This document shows positions 35,288 to 44,707 of a DNA stretch of 64,000 bases, one piece after another. Below the pieces are notes generated by a model. It was given only the letters and a program-made list of their open reading frames with translations, did not search any database and was not told where the DNA came from. The translations under genes were made by a program, and so were the position numbers. The first letter of the stretch is position 1. The number at the start of each line of letters is the position of its first letter. The stretch lies in the NCBI RefSeq assembly GCF_002257585.1, contig NZ_CP022743.1, forward strand, positions 4,464,001 through 4,528,000, written 5' to 3'. This stretch comes from Mucilaginibacter xinganensis. GTDB taxonomy: Bacteria > Bacteroidota > Bacteroidia > Sphingobacteriales > Sphingobacteriaceae.

Positions 35288-35650
35288 TAATAGTAAAATT
35301 GGTTGCAGCAAAATTACTGCTTTTACTACGGCAGAAACAAGAAAATAAAGATACTTATTTACATAATGTACCTTTTACACAATATATAAATATTTTATTA
35401 TCAATTAGTTAAACAAAATAATCTTTTATAATTCAATACACTAAGTGTAAGATTTACAGGGCGTAAATATTGAATTTTTCGGCCATTGTAGGAAAATATC
35501 ACATACACGCTATTCGCGTAACAAGTAGATTCGCGGTTTTAAGATTGATTGGGTAGCGCTGCCTTATGATCAAGGCCTTTCTTGCGCTTATACAGAAAAT
35601 TTGCAACGATATTATCTAATCTCTAATCAATAAAATACTAATTCCTGTAC
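35288..35650. other. 363-base region between pckA and the SUI1 gene
   Basis: It holds the pckA promoter at the left end, an AT-rich middle, and at 35539-35622 (minus) a 27-codon fragment that looks like the C-terminal tail of a lost protein (NFLYKRKKG then DHKAALPNQS and a stop). No complete gene is seen. Confidence 0.5.
35309..35340 (-). promoter_or_regulatory. pckA promoter (TTG -N21- TAATTTTG)
   Basis: On the minus strand, TTG (35340-35338) and TAATTTTG (35316-35309) are separated by 21 bases, within the 17-23 range of Bacteroidota sigma-A promoters. The start of transcription would lie near 35303, giving a leader of about 16 bases to the ATG at 35287. Confidence 0.6.
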
Positions 35651-35986
35651 CTATCCCCCAGCCTTTTTTGCTTTATAACCATCGGTAGTTAATAGCGTTA
35701 AAACCTTATCCCTAAAATCACCCTGGATCAGGATCTCGCCCTCTTTTACCGAGCCTCCAACACCACATTTTGATTTTAACTTTTTGCCTATACTTTCAAG
35801 CTCAGTATCGGGGCCAACAAAACCTGTTATACGGGTAACCAATTTGCTGCCGCCCTTACGCTCAAGGTAAATTTTCAGATTTTGCTGTTGCGGCGGTAAT
35901 GTTTCGCCGGGCCCGCTCCCATCCTCCTGGTATTGAAAATCCGGGTCGGTTGAATACACTACGCCTGTAAAATTCTTTTTTGCCAT
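35651..35986 (-). CDS. SUI1/YciH-family translation initiation factor-like protein
   Basis: The 111-residue protein belongs to the SUI1 (eIF1-like) family, which in bacteria is called YciH. The C-terminal two thirds have the conserved core: [44 protein letters not shown] and TTDGYKAKK at the end. The N terminus (about 35 residues) is a family-variable polar extension. Bacterial SUI1 proteins are thought to influence start-codon choice, but their role is not settled. A decayed second C-terminal copy lies on the other side of pckA. Confidence 0.93.
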   Translation of the reverse strand: MAKKNFTGVVYSTDPDFQYQEDGSGPGETLPPQQQNLKIYLERKGGSKLVTRITGFVGPDTELESIGKKLKSKCGVGGSVKEGEILIQGDFRDKVLTLLTTDGYKAKKAGG

Positions 35987-36027
35987 GATTTTTATTTTAC
36001 CGCAGAGAGTTGTCGCTTCCTGCGAAC

Positions 36028-36912
36028 TTATTTAAAAGTACTTCCCGCAATAACCTTTAATGAGTTCGGCACCAGCACAATTTCGGCATCAGCACCACCC
36101 ATTTGCGGTTCGCCGTCAAGGTGTAATGGGCCCGGGCTATTGCGTTTAACGTTAATGTGCTTGCCTTTAATGATTTCTACATACCTGGAGCTATCGGTTG
36201 TTTTGGTCATCATCCTGATGCTTAGCTCCACAAAGCGCCACAAGGGAAACCTTTTGATCACACATACATCCAGCAAACCGTCCTGCACTGACGCATTGGG
36301 CGAAATGTGCGCGTCGTTACCATATTGCGATGAGTTGGCAAAGCTGAGCATAAAAGCTTCCCGCTCATAGGTTTTACCGTCTATTTCGATATGATAGGTC
36401 TGCGGCTTATATTTAGCTACTTCCTGTATAGATGTTTTTATATAGGAAAAGAAACCGCGTTTTTTGGTATGTGAAAAAACTTCGCTGATGTGGGCGTCAA
36501 AACCCATCCCGGCCATATTAAAAAATGGCTGGCCGTTAAGTTTGCCGGAATCAATGGTAATTGCGTTGCCTGTACCCAGCGTTTCAATAGCTTTTTGAGC
36601 ATCCATGGGGATACCCAGGAACCGAGATAAGCCATTACCTGACCCGAACGGAACTATACCAAGCGTGGTATTACTTCCTACAATTGCAGATGCCACTTCG
36701 TTCACCGTACCATCACCGCCAACAGCCACAATAAGGTCAAATTTATCTACCGCTTCTTTAGCTATTTGCCGGGCGTGAGATACGCCGTCGCTAAAAACAA
36801 TTACCGGCCTAAATAAATTAGTATCAAGGTGTTTCTCGATGAGTTCCGGAACGCCGTCCTTTTTTTTGCCGCCAGATATGGGGTTTATGATAAATAACGC
36901 TTTCCGTTCCAA
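36028..36912 (-). CDS. Diacylglycerol/lipid kinase family protein (YegS/BmrU type)
   Basis: The 294-residue protein has the catalytic-domain signature of lipid kinases: [11 protein letters not shown] at the N terminus, [18 protein letters not shown] with the GGDGT nucleotide motif, and [19 protein letters not shown]-terminal beta domain contains [11 protein letters not shown]. The substrate may be diacylglycerol, sphingosine-like lipids or another lipid alcohol. The start must be the TTG at 36912, because a TAG is directly upstream in frame and no suitable ATG follows near. A -7 element TACTTTTG (36932-36939) lies 20 bases upstream. Confidence 0.9.
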   Translation of the reverse strand: MERKALFIINPISGGKKKDGVPELIEKHLDTNLFRPVIVFSDGVSHARQIAKEAVDKFDLIVAVGGDGTVNEVASAIVGSNTTLGIVPFGSGNGLSRFLGIPMDAQKAIETLGTGNAITIDSGKLNGQPFFNMAGMGFDAHISEVFSHTKKRGFFSYIKTSIQEVAKYKPQTYHIEIDGKTYEREAFMLSFANSSQYGNDAHISPNASVQDGLLDVCVIKRFPLWRFVELSIRMMTKTTDSSRYVEIIKGKHINVKRNSPGPLHLDGEPQMGGADAEIVLVPNSLKVIAGSTFK

Positions 36913-36931
36913 CTAAATATGATTTCTCCGG

Positions 36932-36939
36932 CAAAAGTA
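36932..36939 (-). promoter_or_regulatory. -7 promoter element of the lipid kinase gene
   Basis: The minus-strand TACTTTTG fits TAnnTTTG exactly and would give a leader of about 14 bases before the TTG start at 36912. No confident -33 partner is assigned. Confidence 0.45.
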
Positions 36940-36985
36940 AATCTATTTTCGGCTTTGTAAAAATTGTTTTAATTTAGCTGCCTGA

Positions 36986-37056
36986 AAGTGGACTGATTTA
37001 ATGCCTCATTTAACCAGGCCGGATTGCAACCACGTAAAAAAGTGCTAAAACCCTGC
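36986..37056 (+). promoter_or_regulatory. SAM-II-type riboswitch upstream of metK
   Basis: The leader carries the conserved order of the SAM-II pseudoknot: P1 5' strand GTGG (36988-36991), GATTTAA (36995-37001), TTGCA (37024-37028), P1 3' strand CCAC (37030-37033) followed by GT, an A-run (37036-37041) and GTGCTAAAA (37042-37050). The loop between GATTTAA and TTGCA is enlarged and has an additional small hairpin (GCCT 37003-37006 with AGGC 37016-37019). CAGG (37015-37018) could pair instead with CCTG (37052-37055) at the 3' end. The aptamer is 126 bases before the metK ATG, and binding SAM would fit feedback on SAM synthesis. The class is recognised from memory of conserved bases. Confidence 0.8.
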
Positions 37057-37181
37057 TTCTTTTTACTTCAATCCTTTAAAGCTACTCTTTCGTATTTACA
37101 TTGTTACCGGAAAAAATATGGCTAAACACCAATATTTTGCGCACCGGACGGTTTTAATTTAAAATACCATTTAAAAGATTT

Positions 37182-38432
37182 ATGTCATATTTATTCACTT
37201 CAGAATCCGTATCAGAAGGACACCCGGATAAAGTTGCCGACCAGATCTCGGACGCTTTGATAGATCATTTTTTAGCTTTCGACCCTGAGTCGAAGGTTGC
37301 CTGCGAAACCCTTGTAACAACCGGCCAGGTTTTTTTAGCCGGCGAAGTAAAATCAAAAGCATATCTCGATGTGCAAAAAATTGCGCGCGAGGTGATCAAT
37401 AAAATAGGCTATACCAAAGGCGAATATATGTTTGATGGCAGTTCATGTGGTGTGCTTTCAGCCATCCATGAACAATCACCGGACATTAACCAGGGTGTTG
37501 ACCGCACCGCCAAGGAAGAACAAGGTGCCGGCGACCAGGGGATGATGTTTGGCTATGCAACTAAAGAAACCGACAATTACATGCCACTTGCATTGGATAT
37601 TGCCCATGCTTTGTTAATAGAATTGGCTGCCATCCGCCGCGAAAATACCGACATTAAATATCTTCGCCCTGATGCAAAATCGCAGGTTACGCTAGAGTAT
37701 GATGACAATAACCAGCCCGTTAGGATTGATGCTATTGTAATTTCAACCCAGCACGATGATTTTGATGAAGAAAAAGCAATGCTTGAAAAAATCAGCAGCG
37801 ATATCATCAGTACGCTGATCCCTCGCGTAAAGGCAAAATATCCAAAATATGCTCACTTTTTTGGTGATGCTATTAAATATCACATTAACCCTACCGGCAA
37901 GTTTGTTATTGGTGGCCCGCATGGCGATACCGGCTTAACAGGCCGTAAAATTATTGTTGACACCTACGGCGGCAAAGGCGCACACGGTGGTGGTGCCTTC
38001 TCTGGCAAAGATCCTTCAAAGGTTGACCGCTCTGCAGCTTACGCTACCCGTCACATCGCAAAAAACCTGGTTGCTGCCGGCGTGGCCGATGAGGTATTGG
38101 TGCAGGTATCATACGCTATCGGCGTTGCACAGCCAATGGGGATTTACGTAAACACTTACGGAACTGGCAAAGTTGGGCTGCACGACGGCGAGATCGCTAA
38201 AAAAGTAGAAAGCATATTTAACATGACCCCTTATGCTATTGAAACCCGCTTTAAACTGCGCAACCCTATCTATAGCGAAACTGCTGCCTATGGTCACTTT
38301 GGCCGCCCTAATGAAGTGGTAACCAAATCATTTATAGGCCACGATGGTAAAGAAATAAAACGCGAAGTTGAATTGTTTACCTGGGAAAAATTAGATTACG
38401 TTGATAAAGTAAAAGCAGCCTTCGGTTTATAA
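37182..38432 (+). CDS. metK: S-adenosylmethionine synthetase
   Basis: MetK makes S-adenosylmethionine from ATP and methionine. The 416-residue length is normal for Bacteroidota. ATP/metal motifs are present: [18 protein letters not shown] near the N terminus, [12 protein letters not shown] (about 110-121) and [20 protein letters not shown] with RSAAYA (about 265-290). A SAM-II-type riboswitch lies in the leader, and a strong terminator follows the stop, so it is a single-gene unit. Confidence 0.98.
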   Translation: MSYLFTSESVSEGHPDKVADQISDALIDHFLAFDPESKVACETLVTTGQVFLAGEVKSKAYLDVQKIAREVINKIGYTKGEYMFDGSSCGVLSAIHEQSPDINQGVDRTAKEEQGAGDQGMMFGYATKETDNYMPLALDIAHALLIELAAIRRENTDIKYLRPDAKSQVTLEYDDNNQPVRIDAIVISTQHDDFDEEKAMLEKISSDIISTLIPRVKAKYPKYAHFFGDAIKYHINPTGKFVIGGPHGDTGLTGRKIIVDTYGGKGAHGGGAFSGKDPSKVDRSAAYATRHIAKNLVAAGVADEVLVQVSYAIGVAQPMGIYVNTYGTGKVGLHDGEIAKKVESIFNMTPYAIETRFKLRNPIYSETAAYGHFGRPNEVVTKSFIGHDGKEIKREVELFTWEKLDYVDKVKAAFGL

Positions 38433-38460
38433 AACCGGTGTGTTTTGAAACAAATACGTT

Positions 38461-38494
38461 AACAGCGTTCGGAAACCCGGGCGCTGTTTTTGTT
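38461..38494 (+). terminator. Intrinsic terminator of metK
   Basis: AACAGCGTTCGG (38461-38472) pairs with CCGGGCGCTGTT (38477-38488, two G-U pairs in RNA) around a four-base loop, and a TTT-G-TTT tract follows. It begins 28 bases after the metK stop. Confidence 0.85.
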
Positions 38495-38550
38495 TAAATC
38501 CAGGCAGTAGGATTATCACGGCTAAGGAGTTTAAACCAAATGCAGAACTT

Positions 38551-39297
38551 CTATTTTACCGCTTTTACTACGATATATGGTGAAAGGGCTTTGCTTTCAA
38601 CAGGAATAATCCTGGTAAAGGCCTTACCTGCTACCCAAATAGCTTTAACCAATGCTTTTGTGAGCAATGTACGTTCTGCTTTATTTTCAAGCCATACAGT
38701 AAAGCGTCCATGATAATAAACTTCAATTTCTTTCAGGCCCAACTTACCGCAACTGTCTTTCAAAAGCTGCAAATCCATGCTATTGATGTTGTGCTTATCG
38801 TAATTCTCCTTATCAAACTTGCGCTGCACCCAACCGTTAATTGCTTTAAAATTTGGCAGCGTTATAAACAATACGCCACCCGGTTTTAAAAACTGCAGGT
38901 GGGTTTCAATAATGGCTTTGGTGTTGTTGAAGTGCTCTATCAATCCAAAGCTAAGTACCAAATCATACAGCTTTTCGGTCTTGTATTTAAAAAGATCAGC
39001 TTCGATGATATTGATATCGCCGGGTTTAAGACCGTTCTTCTCCAGCAATTGGTTAATAAGATCCTGGTGAATGTAGTAATCAAATAAAGTAGTGTCAAGG
39101 TGCTCATACTTTTTAAGATAAGTAGCATAGTACCCGGGAAAGCCTCCCAGCTCAATAGCATTTTTTACACCTTTTTGTTTAATAAGCCCGGCCAGTATGT
39201 TACCAAAAACATAGTTAGGTTTTATATAAAATATCAGCCCGTTGCGTGATTCCCAAAAGGCTTTCCAGAACGAACGGTCGGTTAAATTTTGTTCCAT
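38551..39297 (-). CDS. Class I SAM-dependent methyltransferase
   Basis: The 248-residue protein has a Rossmann-type methyltransferase core. Motif I is ELGGFPGYYATYL (about 45-57), and the post-I acidic and catalytic region is YDLVLSFGLIEHFNN followed by HLQFLKPGGVLFITLPNF. The C-terminal half is hydrophobic/basic (LLTKALVKAIWVAGKAFTR) and may associate with the membrane. The acceptor is unknown; the neighbours (acetyltransferase, glycosyltransferases) suggest polysaccharide or lipid modification. Convergent with metK. Confidence 0.85.
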   Translation of the reverse strand: MEQNLTDRSFWKAFWESRNGLIFYIKPNYVFGNILAGLIKQKGVKNAIELGGFPGYYATYLKKYEHLDTTLFDYYIHQDLINQLLEKNGLKPGDINIIEADLFKYKTEKLYDLVLSFGLIEHFNNTKAIIETHLQFLKPGGVLFITLPNFKAINGWVQRKFDKENYDKHNINSMDLQLLKDSCGKLGLKEIEVYYHGRFTVWLENKAERTLLTKALVKAIWVAGKAFTRIIPVESKALSPYIVVKAVK

Positions 39298-39335
39298 TAA
39301 TAAAATATTCCTTAAACGGCTTTTATCCCTTTTAT

Positions 39336-39839
39336 CTATTTCTTCTCCAATATTCTCGCTGGGTTACCAACAGCCACACTATTAGCAGGCACATCTTTTA
39401 TTACCACTGCGCCGGCGCCTATTATCACATTATCACCAATTGTAACATCGCCAATAATACAAACATTAGCGCCAATATCCACATTATTACCAATCCTGGG
39501 GCAGCGGCTATGCGTACCATCTGCAAGTTTCTTGTGCCCAATGGTGGTGCTGTTCCGCAAAACACAGTTTTCACCTATTACAGTGTCCTTATTAACTACC
39601 AAAGCCTGCCCGTGGTAAAGCGACAAGCCTTTGCCTATGGTTAATTTGCGAGGCAGTTCAATTCCCAAATTCCATTCCACAATAAAGCGGTAAAGCATAA
39701 AGTAGGGAAAGAAGATAATTTTTGTGATGGTATAGCGGTTAAAGGCCTGCACCAAACGGAACATAAACAAAACCAATTGCGCTTTAAAATTTTGCCTGTT
39801 GGCACTCCAATCCTGGAATAAATAAGCAAAAAAAATCAT
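39336..39839 (-). CDS. Hexapeptide-repeat acetyltransferase (serine-acetyltransferase/WcaB-like)
   Basis: The 167-residue chain forms a left-handed beta-helix of hexapeptide repeats: GKGLSLYHGQALVVN, IGENCVLRNSTTIGHK, then IGNNVDIGANVCIIGDVTIG and the end DVPANSVAVGNPARILEKK. This is the CysE-like type, often seen in capsule and exopolysaccharide clusters, where it acetylates sugars, and also in cysteine synthesis. The long N-terminal helical domain of true CysE is reduced, and glycosyltransferases are next to it, so I favour polysaccharide O-acetylation. Confidence 0.83.
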   Translation of the reverse strand: MIFFAYLFQDWSANRQNFKAQLVLFMFRLVQAFNRYTITKIIFFPYFMLYRFIVEWNLGIELPRKLTIGKGLSLYHGQALVVNKDTVIGENCVLRNSTTIGHKKLADGTHSRCPRIGNNVDIGANVCIIGDVTIGDNVIIGAGAVVIKDVPANSVAVGNPARILEKK

Positions 39840-39910
39840 TCGTGCAGCTTTCGTTTTTTATTTGATTGAGGCCGATACCTAAATTAAGCCCAAACTTAAC
39901 CAAATGTATT

Positions 39911-39939
39911 TAAAGTCCTCCCCTTTGCAGAGGATTTAG
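39911..39939. repeat. Dispersed palindromic intergenic repeat, copy 2
   Basis: Read on the minus strand it begins CTAAATCCTC, passes AAAGGGGAGGACTTT, and matches 25837-25865 with one gap and a few substitutions. It lies in the divergent intergenic region between the acetyltransferase and the GT4 gene, about 84 bases upstream of the latter. Confidence 0.5.
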
Positions 39940-40022
39940 GCCGGGCTGTGTATTTGAGCCTTTCAAAAGTAAAGTTTTCATTTTAGAATTGTTATAATTG
40001 CTGCGATAAATAGCGCCACCAC

Positions 40023-41291
40023 ATGAAAGTAACTTTAATAAATACAGCTGATGCCGGGGGTGGTGCACCTGCGGCCTGCATGCGGTTATTAAAGGCGCTG
40101 CAATTACAGCAGGTTGACGTGAAATTATTGGTAACGGAAAAAAAGACCAGCGAGCCGCTAGTGGACACTATTGCCCATAGTTTTACTACCAGGCTTAAGG
40201 CGAAATTTAATTTTTTTTACGAACGGCTGCCTTTCATCTGGTTCAGGGCTAAAGACAAATCAGTAAGATTTGCTTTTTCAATCGCCGACACCGGAACGGA
40301 TATTAGCAACGAAACCGACATTGCAAACGCCGATATCTTGCACCTGCACTGGACAAACTCCGGCTATCTTTCTATAAAAAACCTGCAACAAATTTTAAAA
40401 ACAGGCAAGCCCGTTGTTTGGACGCTGCATGATATGTGGGCCTTCACCGGCGGTTGCCATTACGCGGGCGAGTGTGAAAATTTTATCAGCCAGTGCGGCA
40501 ACTGCTGGATGCTTCGTGATGCCGGCGATGATGACCTTTCGCACGCCGGGTGGCTGCGTAAAAATGAAATGCTTAAAGCTGCTAACAATATTACTTTCGT
40601 AACCTGCAGCAACTGGCTGGCTGGTGTTGCACGAACAAGTAACCTGCTAAATGGCTTTCGCATCCTGGCTATTCCAAATCCTATAGATACTTCGCTGTTT
40701 TACCCGATGAACAAAACAGCGGCAAGGGCTAAATGGAACATTAGTCAAAAGGCAAAAATAATCCTGTTTGGCGCAGCCAATATTATGGACCGGCGTAAAG
40801 GCATCTCTTACCTTGTTGATGCTCTCAGCAACTTTAAAGATAATTACACCGGTACCGACGATATTGAAATTGTAATTTTTGGCAAGAATAAGGCTTTTGA
40901 CACCAGTCTGTTCCCCTTTAAAGTCTATGAGGTGGGGACAATCAGTTCACAAGCCGACCTTGCAGAGCTCTACAGCCTTGCTGACGTGTTTGTTTCGCCA
41001 GCGATAGAAGATAATCTACCAAATACCGTTATGGAAGCCATGGCCTGCGCAACGCCTGTTGTGGCCTTTAATACGGGCGGCATTCCAGACATGGTGGAGC
41101 ATTTACAAAACGGTTATCTCGCTGAATTTAAATCAGCAGATGACTTTGCCGCGGGAATTCATTACGTGTTTGGTACCGGAAATCACAACGCCCTTGCCGA
41201 AAACGCGCGTAATAAGGTACTGACTACTTTTACCAATGAAATAGTTGCGGAACAATACATGGCTGTTTACCAAAATATATTAAATAAATAA
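40023..41291 (+). CDS. Glycosyltransferase family 4 protein
   Basis: The 422-residue enzyme has a GT-B fold. The N-terminal domain starts MKVTLINTADAGGGAPAACM with its Gly-rich loop; the C-terminal domain has FGAANIMDRRKGISYLVDAL, a sugar-nucleotide loop and the retaining-GT4 motif EDNLPNTVMEAMACATPVVA followed by NTGGIPDMVEH. It contains several Cys in the segment CHYAGECENFISQCGNCW, as seen in WcaC-like colanic acid transferases. It likely adds a sugar to a lipid-linked or surface polysaccharide. Its stop overlaps the next GT2 start by one base. Confidence 0.9.
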   Translation: MKVTLINTADAGGGAPAACMRLLKALQLQQVDVKLLVTEKKTSEPLVDTIAHSFTTRLKAKFNFFYERLPFIWFRAKDKSVRFAFSIADTGTDISNETDIANADILHLHWTNSGYLSIKNLQQILKTGKPVVWTLHDMWAFTGGCHYAGECENFISQCGNCWMLRDAGDDDLSHAGWLRKNEMLKAANNITFVTCSNWLAGVARTSNLLNGFRILAIPNPIDTSLFYPMNKTAARAKWNISQKAKIILFGAANIMDRRKGISYLVDALSNFKDNYTGTDDIEIVIFGKNKAFDTSLFPFKVYEVGTISSQADLAELYSLADVFVSPAIEDNLPNTVMEAMACATPVVAFNTGGIPDMVEHLQNGYLAEFKSADDFAAGIHYVFGTGNHNALAENARNKVLTTFTNEIVAEQYMAVYQNILNK

Positions 41292-42046
41292 TGGCTTTTG
41301 AACCCTCATTATCTGTAATTACCATTGTTTACAATAATGTGAGCCATATTGAGCGTACTATGCTATCGGTCCTTAATCAAACTTACCCGAATATTGAATA
41401 CATCCTTATTGACGGCAAATCAACTGACGGAACACTTGAACTTATTGAGCAATACGGCAGCCGGGTTGCAAAACTAATCAGTGAAAAGGATGAGGGTATT
41501 TACGATGCAATGAACAAAGGACTTGCAATTGCTACCGGCGATTACGTGATTTTCATGAACTCGGGCGATGAGTTTTACGAAAGCAGTACCGTTGAAAAAG
41601 TATTTGCTGCGTATCCAGATGCCGACATTTATTACGGTGAAACTGAAATGATCAGCAACAGCGGTGAAAGCCTGGGTCAGCGCCGGCATAAAGTGCCGAA
41701 ACAATTTACCTGGCGCGATTTTAAATACGGCATGAGCATAAGTCACCAGGCTATTTACATCCGGCGGTCATTAACGGAACCCTACAACCATAAATACGAG
41801 CTCAGCGCCGACATTGATTGGATCATCCGCACAGCGAAAAAAGCTAAAACTATAATAAATGTAAACAGTTACGTTGCCAAATACCTGGTGGGGGGCATGT
41901 CAAAAACCAAACACCGTCAAAGCCTGCAGGAACGGTTCAGCATCATGAAGGAATATTATGGCTTCATCCCTACCATATTAAACCACTTTGTGATTTCTTT
42001 TAACCTTGGCTGGTATTGGTTAAAGAACAAGCGGACGAACGATTGA
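41291..42046 (+). CDS. Glycosyltransferase family 2 protein
   Basis: The 251-residue enzyme has a GT-A fold with LSVITIVYNNVSHIERTMLS, LIDGKSTDGTLELIEQYG and SEKDEGIYDAMNKGLAIATG, the last typical of WcaA/WcaE-like transferases; NSGDEFYE holds the likely metal-site Asp. It lacks QxxRW and membrane helices, so it is a single-addition transferase, not a synthase. It is coupled to the GT4 gene by a TAATG overlap; a terminator follows. Confidence 0.9.
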   Translation: MAFEPSLSVITIVYNNVSHIERTMLSVLNQTYPNIEYILIDGKSTDGTLELIEQYGSRVAKLISEKDEGIYDAMNKGLAIATGDYVIFMNSGDEFYESSTVEKVFAAYPDADIYYGETEMISNSGESLGQRRHKVPKQFTWRDFKYGMSISHQAIYIRRSLTEPYNHKYELSADIDWIIRTAKKAKTIINVNSYVAKYLVGGMSKTKHRQSLQERFSIMKEYYGFIPTILNHFVISFNLGWYWLKNKRTND

Positions 42047-42069
42047 TGGTGGTTGGAGATAAAACAAAA

Positions 42070-42105
42070 ATAGCGGCGAATCCTAAAACTCACCGCTATC
42101 TTTTA
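42070..42105. terminator. Terminator between the GT2 gene and the YfhO gene
   Basis: ATAGCGG (42070-42076) pairs with CCGCTAT (42093-42099), with a 16-base loop that can partly close. On + it is followed by CTTTTATTT, and on the minus strand by a T-rich stretch (complement of AAAACAAAAA). It lies between convergent genes. Confidence 0.7.
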
Positions 42106-42121
42106 TTTATATAAAAATGTT

Positions 42122-44674
42122 TTAGGCTTTCTTTGCAGGCGATTTTTTAGTCACCGGCTCTGTTTTTTTTGGCTGATGTGTTTCTTTTCCCGGCTCCTCT
42201 TCCTTCATTTTTTTAACGCCGGCATAAGCCGCACCGCCTAATGCCAGTATCAGGAACAACGAACCTGCAAGCGAGATCTTCTCGCCGGTATAATATGATG
42301 CCGGGTGGAAAACAAACTCTACTTTGTGGTTCCCTACCGGGATTTGCGCGGCACGTAAAACATAGTCAGCGCGAAAGTATGGCTTTTCAACACCGTCTAT
42401 TAGCATTTTCCAGCCTTTTTCGTAGTATATTTCGGAAAATACCGCAATTTTTGAACTTGTAGCACCGCTTTGATACACTAAATGGTCCGGGTTATAACTC
42501 ACCAGTTTAATACTTCCACTGGTATCCGCATTTAATTGTTTTTCATCAATAGATGATTTATAACGCTGATCAACAATGGCTTCATCCTTTGGAGAGAAGC
42601 TGCTGATGGCCTGCATTTCCTGGTCGGCATTTTTTGCATATTTCACGCTCTTCACAAACCAGGCATGTCCGCAGGCAGATGCATTGGACACCATTGTCAC
42701 ATTTTGTGATTTATCAGCAGTAATAACGTATTTGGTATTCAGCATATCCAGCACATCATGATTTGGTGGATTTTGCATGATCTGGCCATCCATTAATTCG
42801 TCATACCTTTTTAAGCGTGCGGCCGAATAGCCACCTATCGACTTATGGAAAAAAGGATTAAAAGTATCCTGTTTTAAATTCTGAAGCTGTGTAGCGTCAA
42901 ACACCCTGAAATCAGGGTCGGTATCCCTGGATATAAAATTATCCACTTCCCGCGGTTTCACCTGGTTATCTTGTTTGTCGGTAAAATTAGCCTCTTTTAA
43001 GTAGCGTTTATCAACCTGCCACATGTCAACTACTATCAGGCCAAATAAAGCCAATGACAATAAAGTAACGCTCAATTTCTGTTTAATGAATGCCCATACA
43101 ATTCCAAATGTTAATACAATAAATATCAACGACCGGATAGCGTCGGCACGTTCAAGACTTATCCTGTCGGCAACAATTGCATTTGCTACGGTATTCGCCA
43201 TTGCGGTATCGCCTTTAAGTGCCTGGGTAAGGTAAGTGATCCCCTGCTGAAAATTAGCAGGCTTAAAGCTAAAAATAACTGTTGGCAACGCGATTAGTAC
43301 AACAATAATACCACCCACAATATATAGCGTGAGCATCAACTTTTTCAATACAGCCTGTTTGTCTGTACTGTTGATTATCTCCTGCACCGCTAAAAAAGCC
43401 AGTATCGGGAAACAAATGCTGGTTACAGCTATTATTGACTCAACCGTACGGAACTTATTATAAAGCGGGAAATAGTTAAAGAAAATATCGGAAACATACG
43501 GCCAATTACCACCGAATGAAAGCAACAAGGTTAAGATAACTGTTCCAAGAATCCACCATTTCAGCCTGCTTTTCACAATCAGCAACCCGAAGATGAAGAG
43601 GAAGCAAATTACGGCGCCAAAATAGAAAGGTCCGCTGGTTGATGATTTTTCGCCCCAATAGGTAAACAATCCCGGGAAACTGTTTGAAATTTGTTGTGCA
43701 TAGGTTCCTGCCTGGTCCGCAGGAAGTCCTTTATCAATAAATACTTTGGCAGTTGCTGAATTTTGATCCAGCAGATCATTGTAAGTTGCACCGCCGTAAG
43801 CATTGGGTATTAAAAATGTAAAGCATTCAGCAACACCCTGACTGTACTGGTAAGCATAAGTTTTATCAAGGCCGTTACTTGGCTCTTTAGTGTTTTGGGT
43901 TAAGTTTGATTTACCGCGGTAGCTGTCTTTGGCATACTCAGCAGTACTCCAAAGCAAAGAAGCGTTTATAGCTACTGCAATTAACCCGGCACCTGCCAGG
44001 TAAGCCAATGCTTTAAAAAACGGCTGGGTATTTTTTGCTTTTACAGCATGGTAAAGTTCAATACCTATAAGTATCACCAATGCAAACAACAGGTAATACG
44101 TCATTTGAATATGGTTGGCCCTTATTTCCATGGCCATAAAAAGAGCTGTTAACGCACCGCCGGTAAAATATTTACCCCGCAGCGTTAATAAAATACTTGC
44201 TATTAAAGGCGCAAAAAAAGCTATGGCAAAGGCCTGGTTGGAGTGCCCCGCTACCAGCAGGATAATATTGTAAGATGAAAATGAAAAAGCAAAAGCGCCC
44301 GCAGCAGCAAGCCAGGGGTTCAGTTTTAAAACTATAAACAAAAAATACGTGCCAAATAACAGCAGCAGTACGGTGTCAATTGGGTTAGGGAAAATTGTTT
44401 TTAAGGCCGATACAACATGCGTGGTGATGTTATCCGGATAAGGTGCCCAGATCTGGAAAACCGGCATCCCGCCGAAAATCTGGTTGGTCCACAAAATAGT
44501 GATCCCTTTATCGCGGTAATCATTAATTTCTTTTTGGGTGGATTGGGCGCCGGTTACATCAACCTGTCCTAATGTTTTACCCTGGAATGCCGGCGTAAAA
44601 TAAATAAAGCATATTACGAAGAAAATTGCACCTACTAAAAAGTGAATACCGTTGCGCTTAAACCAATTGTTCAT
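42122..44674 (-). CDS. YfhO-family polytopic membrane protein
   Basis: This 850-residue protein has about 13 helices and a large periplasmic domain near residues 570-790, then a last helix and a Lys/Pro-rich tail (KKTEPVTKKSPAKKA). The N-terminal half has the GT-C-like start VDVTGAQSTQKEINDYRD and HSNQAFAIAFFAPLIASILL, as in YfhO proteins, which assist glycosylation of lipoteichoic or other surface polymers in Firmicutes and are common in Bacteroidota. The exact role here is unknown. A -7 element TATTTTTG lies at 44708-44715. Confidence 0.85.
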   Translation of the reverse strand: MNNWFKRNGIHFLVGAIFFVICFIYFTPAFQGKTLGQVDVTGAQSTQKEINDYRDKGITILWTNQIFGGMPVFQIWAPYPDNITTHVVSALKTIFPNPIDTVLLLLFGTYFLFIVLKLNPWLAAAGAFAFSFSSYNIILLVAGHSNQAFAIAFFAPLIASILLTLRGKYFTGGALTALFMAMEIRANHIQMTYYLLFALVILIGIELYHAVKAKNTQPFFKALAYLAGAGLIAVAINASLLWSTAEYAKDSYRGKSNLTQNTKEPSNGLDKTYAYQYSQGVAECFTFLIPNAYGGATYNDLLDQNSATAKVFIDKGLPADQAGTYAQQISNSFPGLFTYWGEKSSTSGPFYFGAVICFLFIFGLLIVKSRLKWWILGTVILTLLLSFGGNWPYVSDIFFNYFPLYNKFRTVESIIAVTSICFPILAFLAVQEIINSTDKQAVLKKLMLTLYIVGGIIVVLIALPTVIFSFKPANFQQGITYLTQALKGDTAMANTVANAIVADRISLERADAIRSLIFIVLTFGIVWAFIKQKLSVTLLSLALFGLIVVDMWQVDKRYLKEANFTDKQDNQVKPREVDNFISRDTDPDFRVFDATQLQNLKQDTFNPFFHKSIGGYSAARLKRYDELMDGQIMQNPPNHDVLDMLNTKYVITADKSQNVTMVSNASACGHAWFVKSVKYAKNADQEMQAISSFSPKDEAIVDQRYKSSIDEKQLNADTSGSIKLVSYNPDHLVYQSGATSSKIAVFSEIYYEKGWKMLIDGVEKPYFRADYVLRAAQIPVGNHKVEFVFHPASYYTGEKISLAGSLFLILALGGAAYAGVKKMKEEEPGKETHQPKKTEPVTKKSPAKKA

Positions 44675-44707
44675 CTAAATTTTTTAAAAGGAATAATATT
44701 AATTCCT

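Noticed and set aside
35288-35311. TTG start for pckA eight codons upstream of the ATG
   Set aside because: The TTG is the end of a perfect TAATTTTG -7 element with a -33 partner, so this DNA is promoter and leader.
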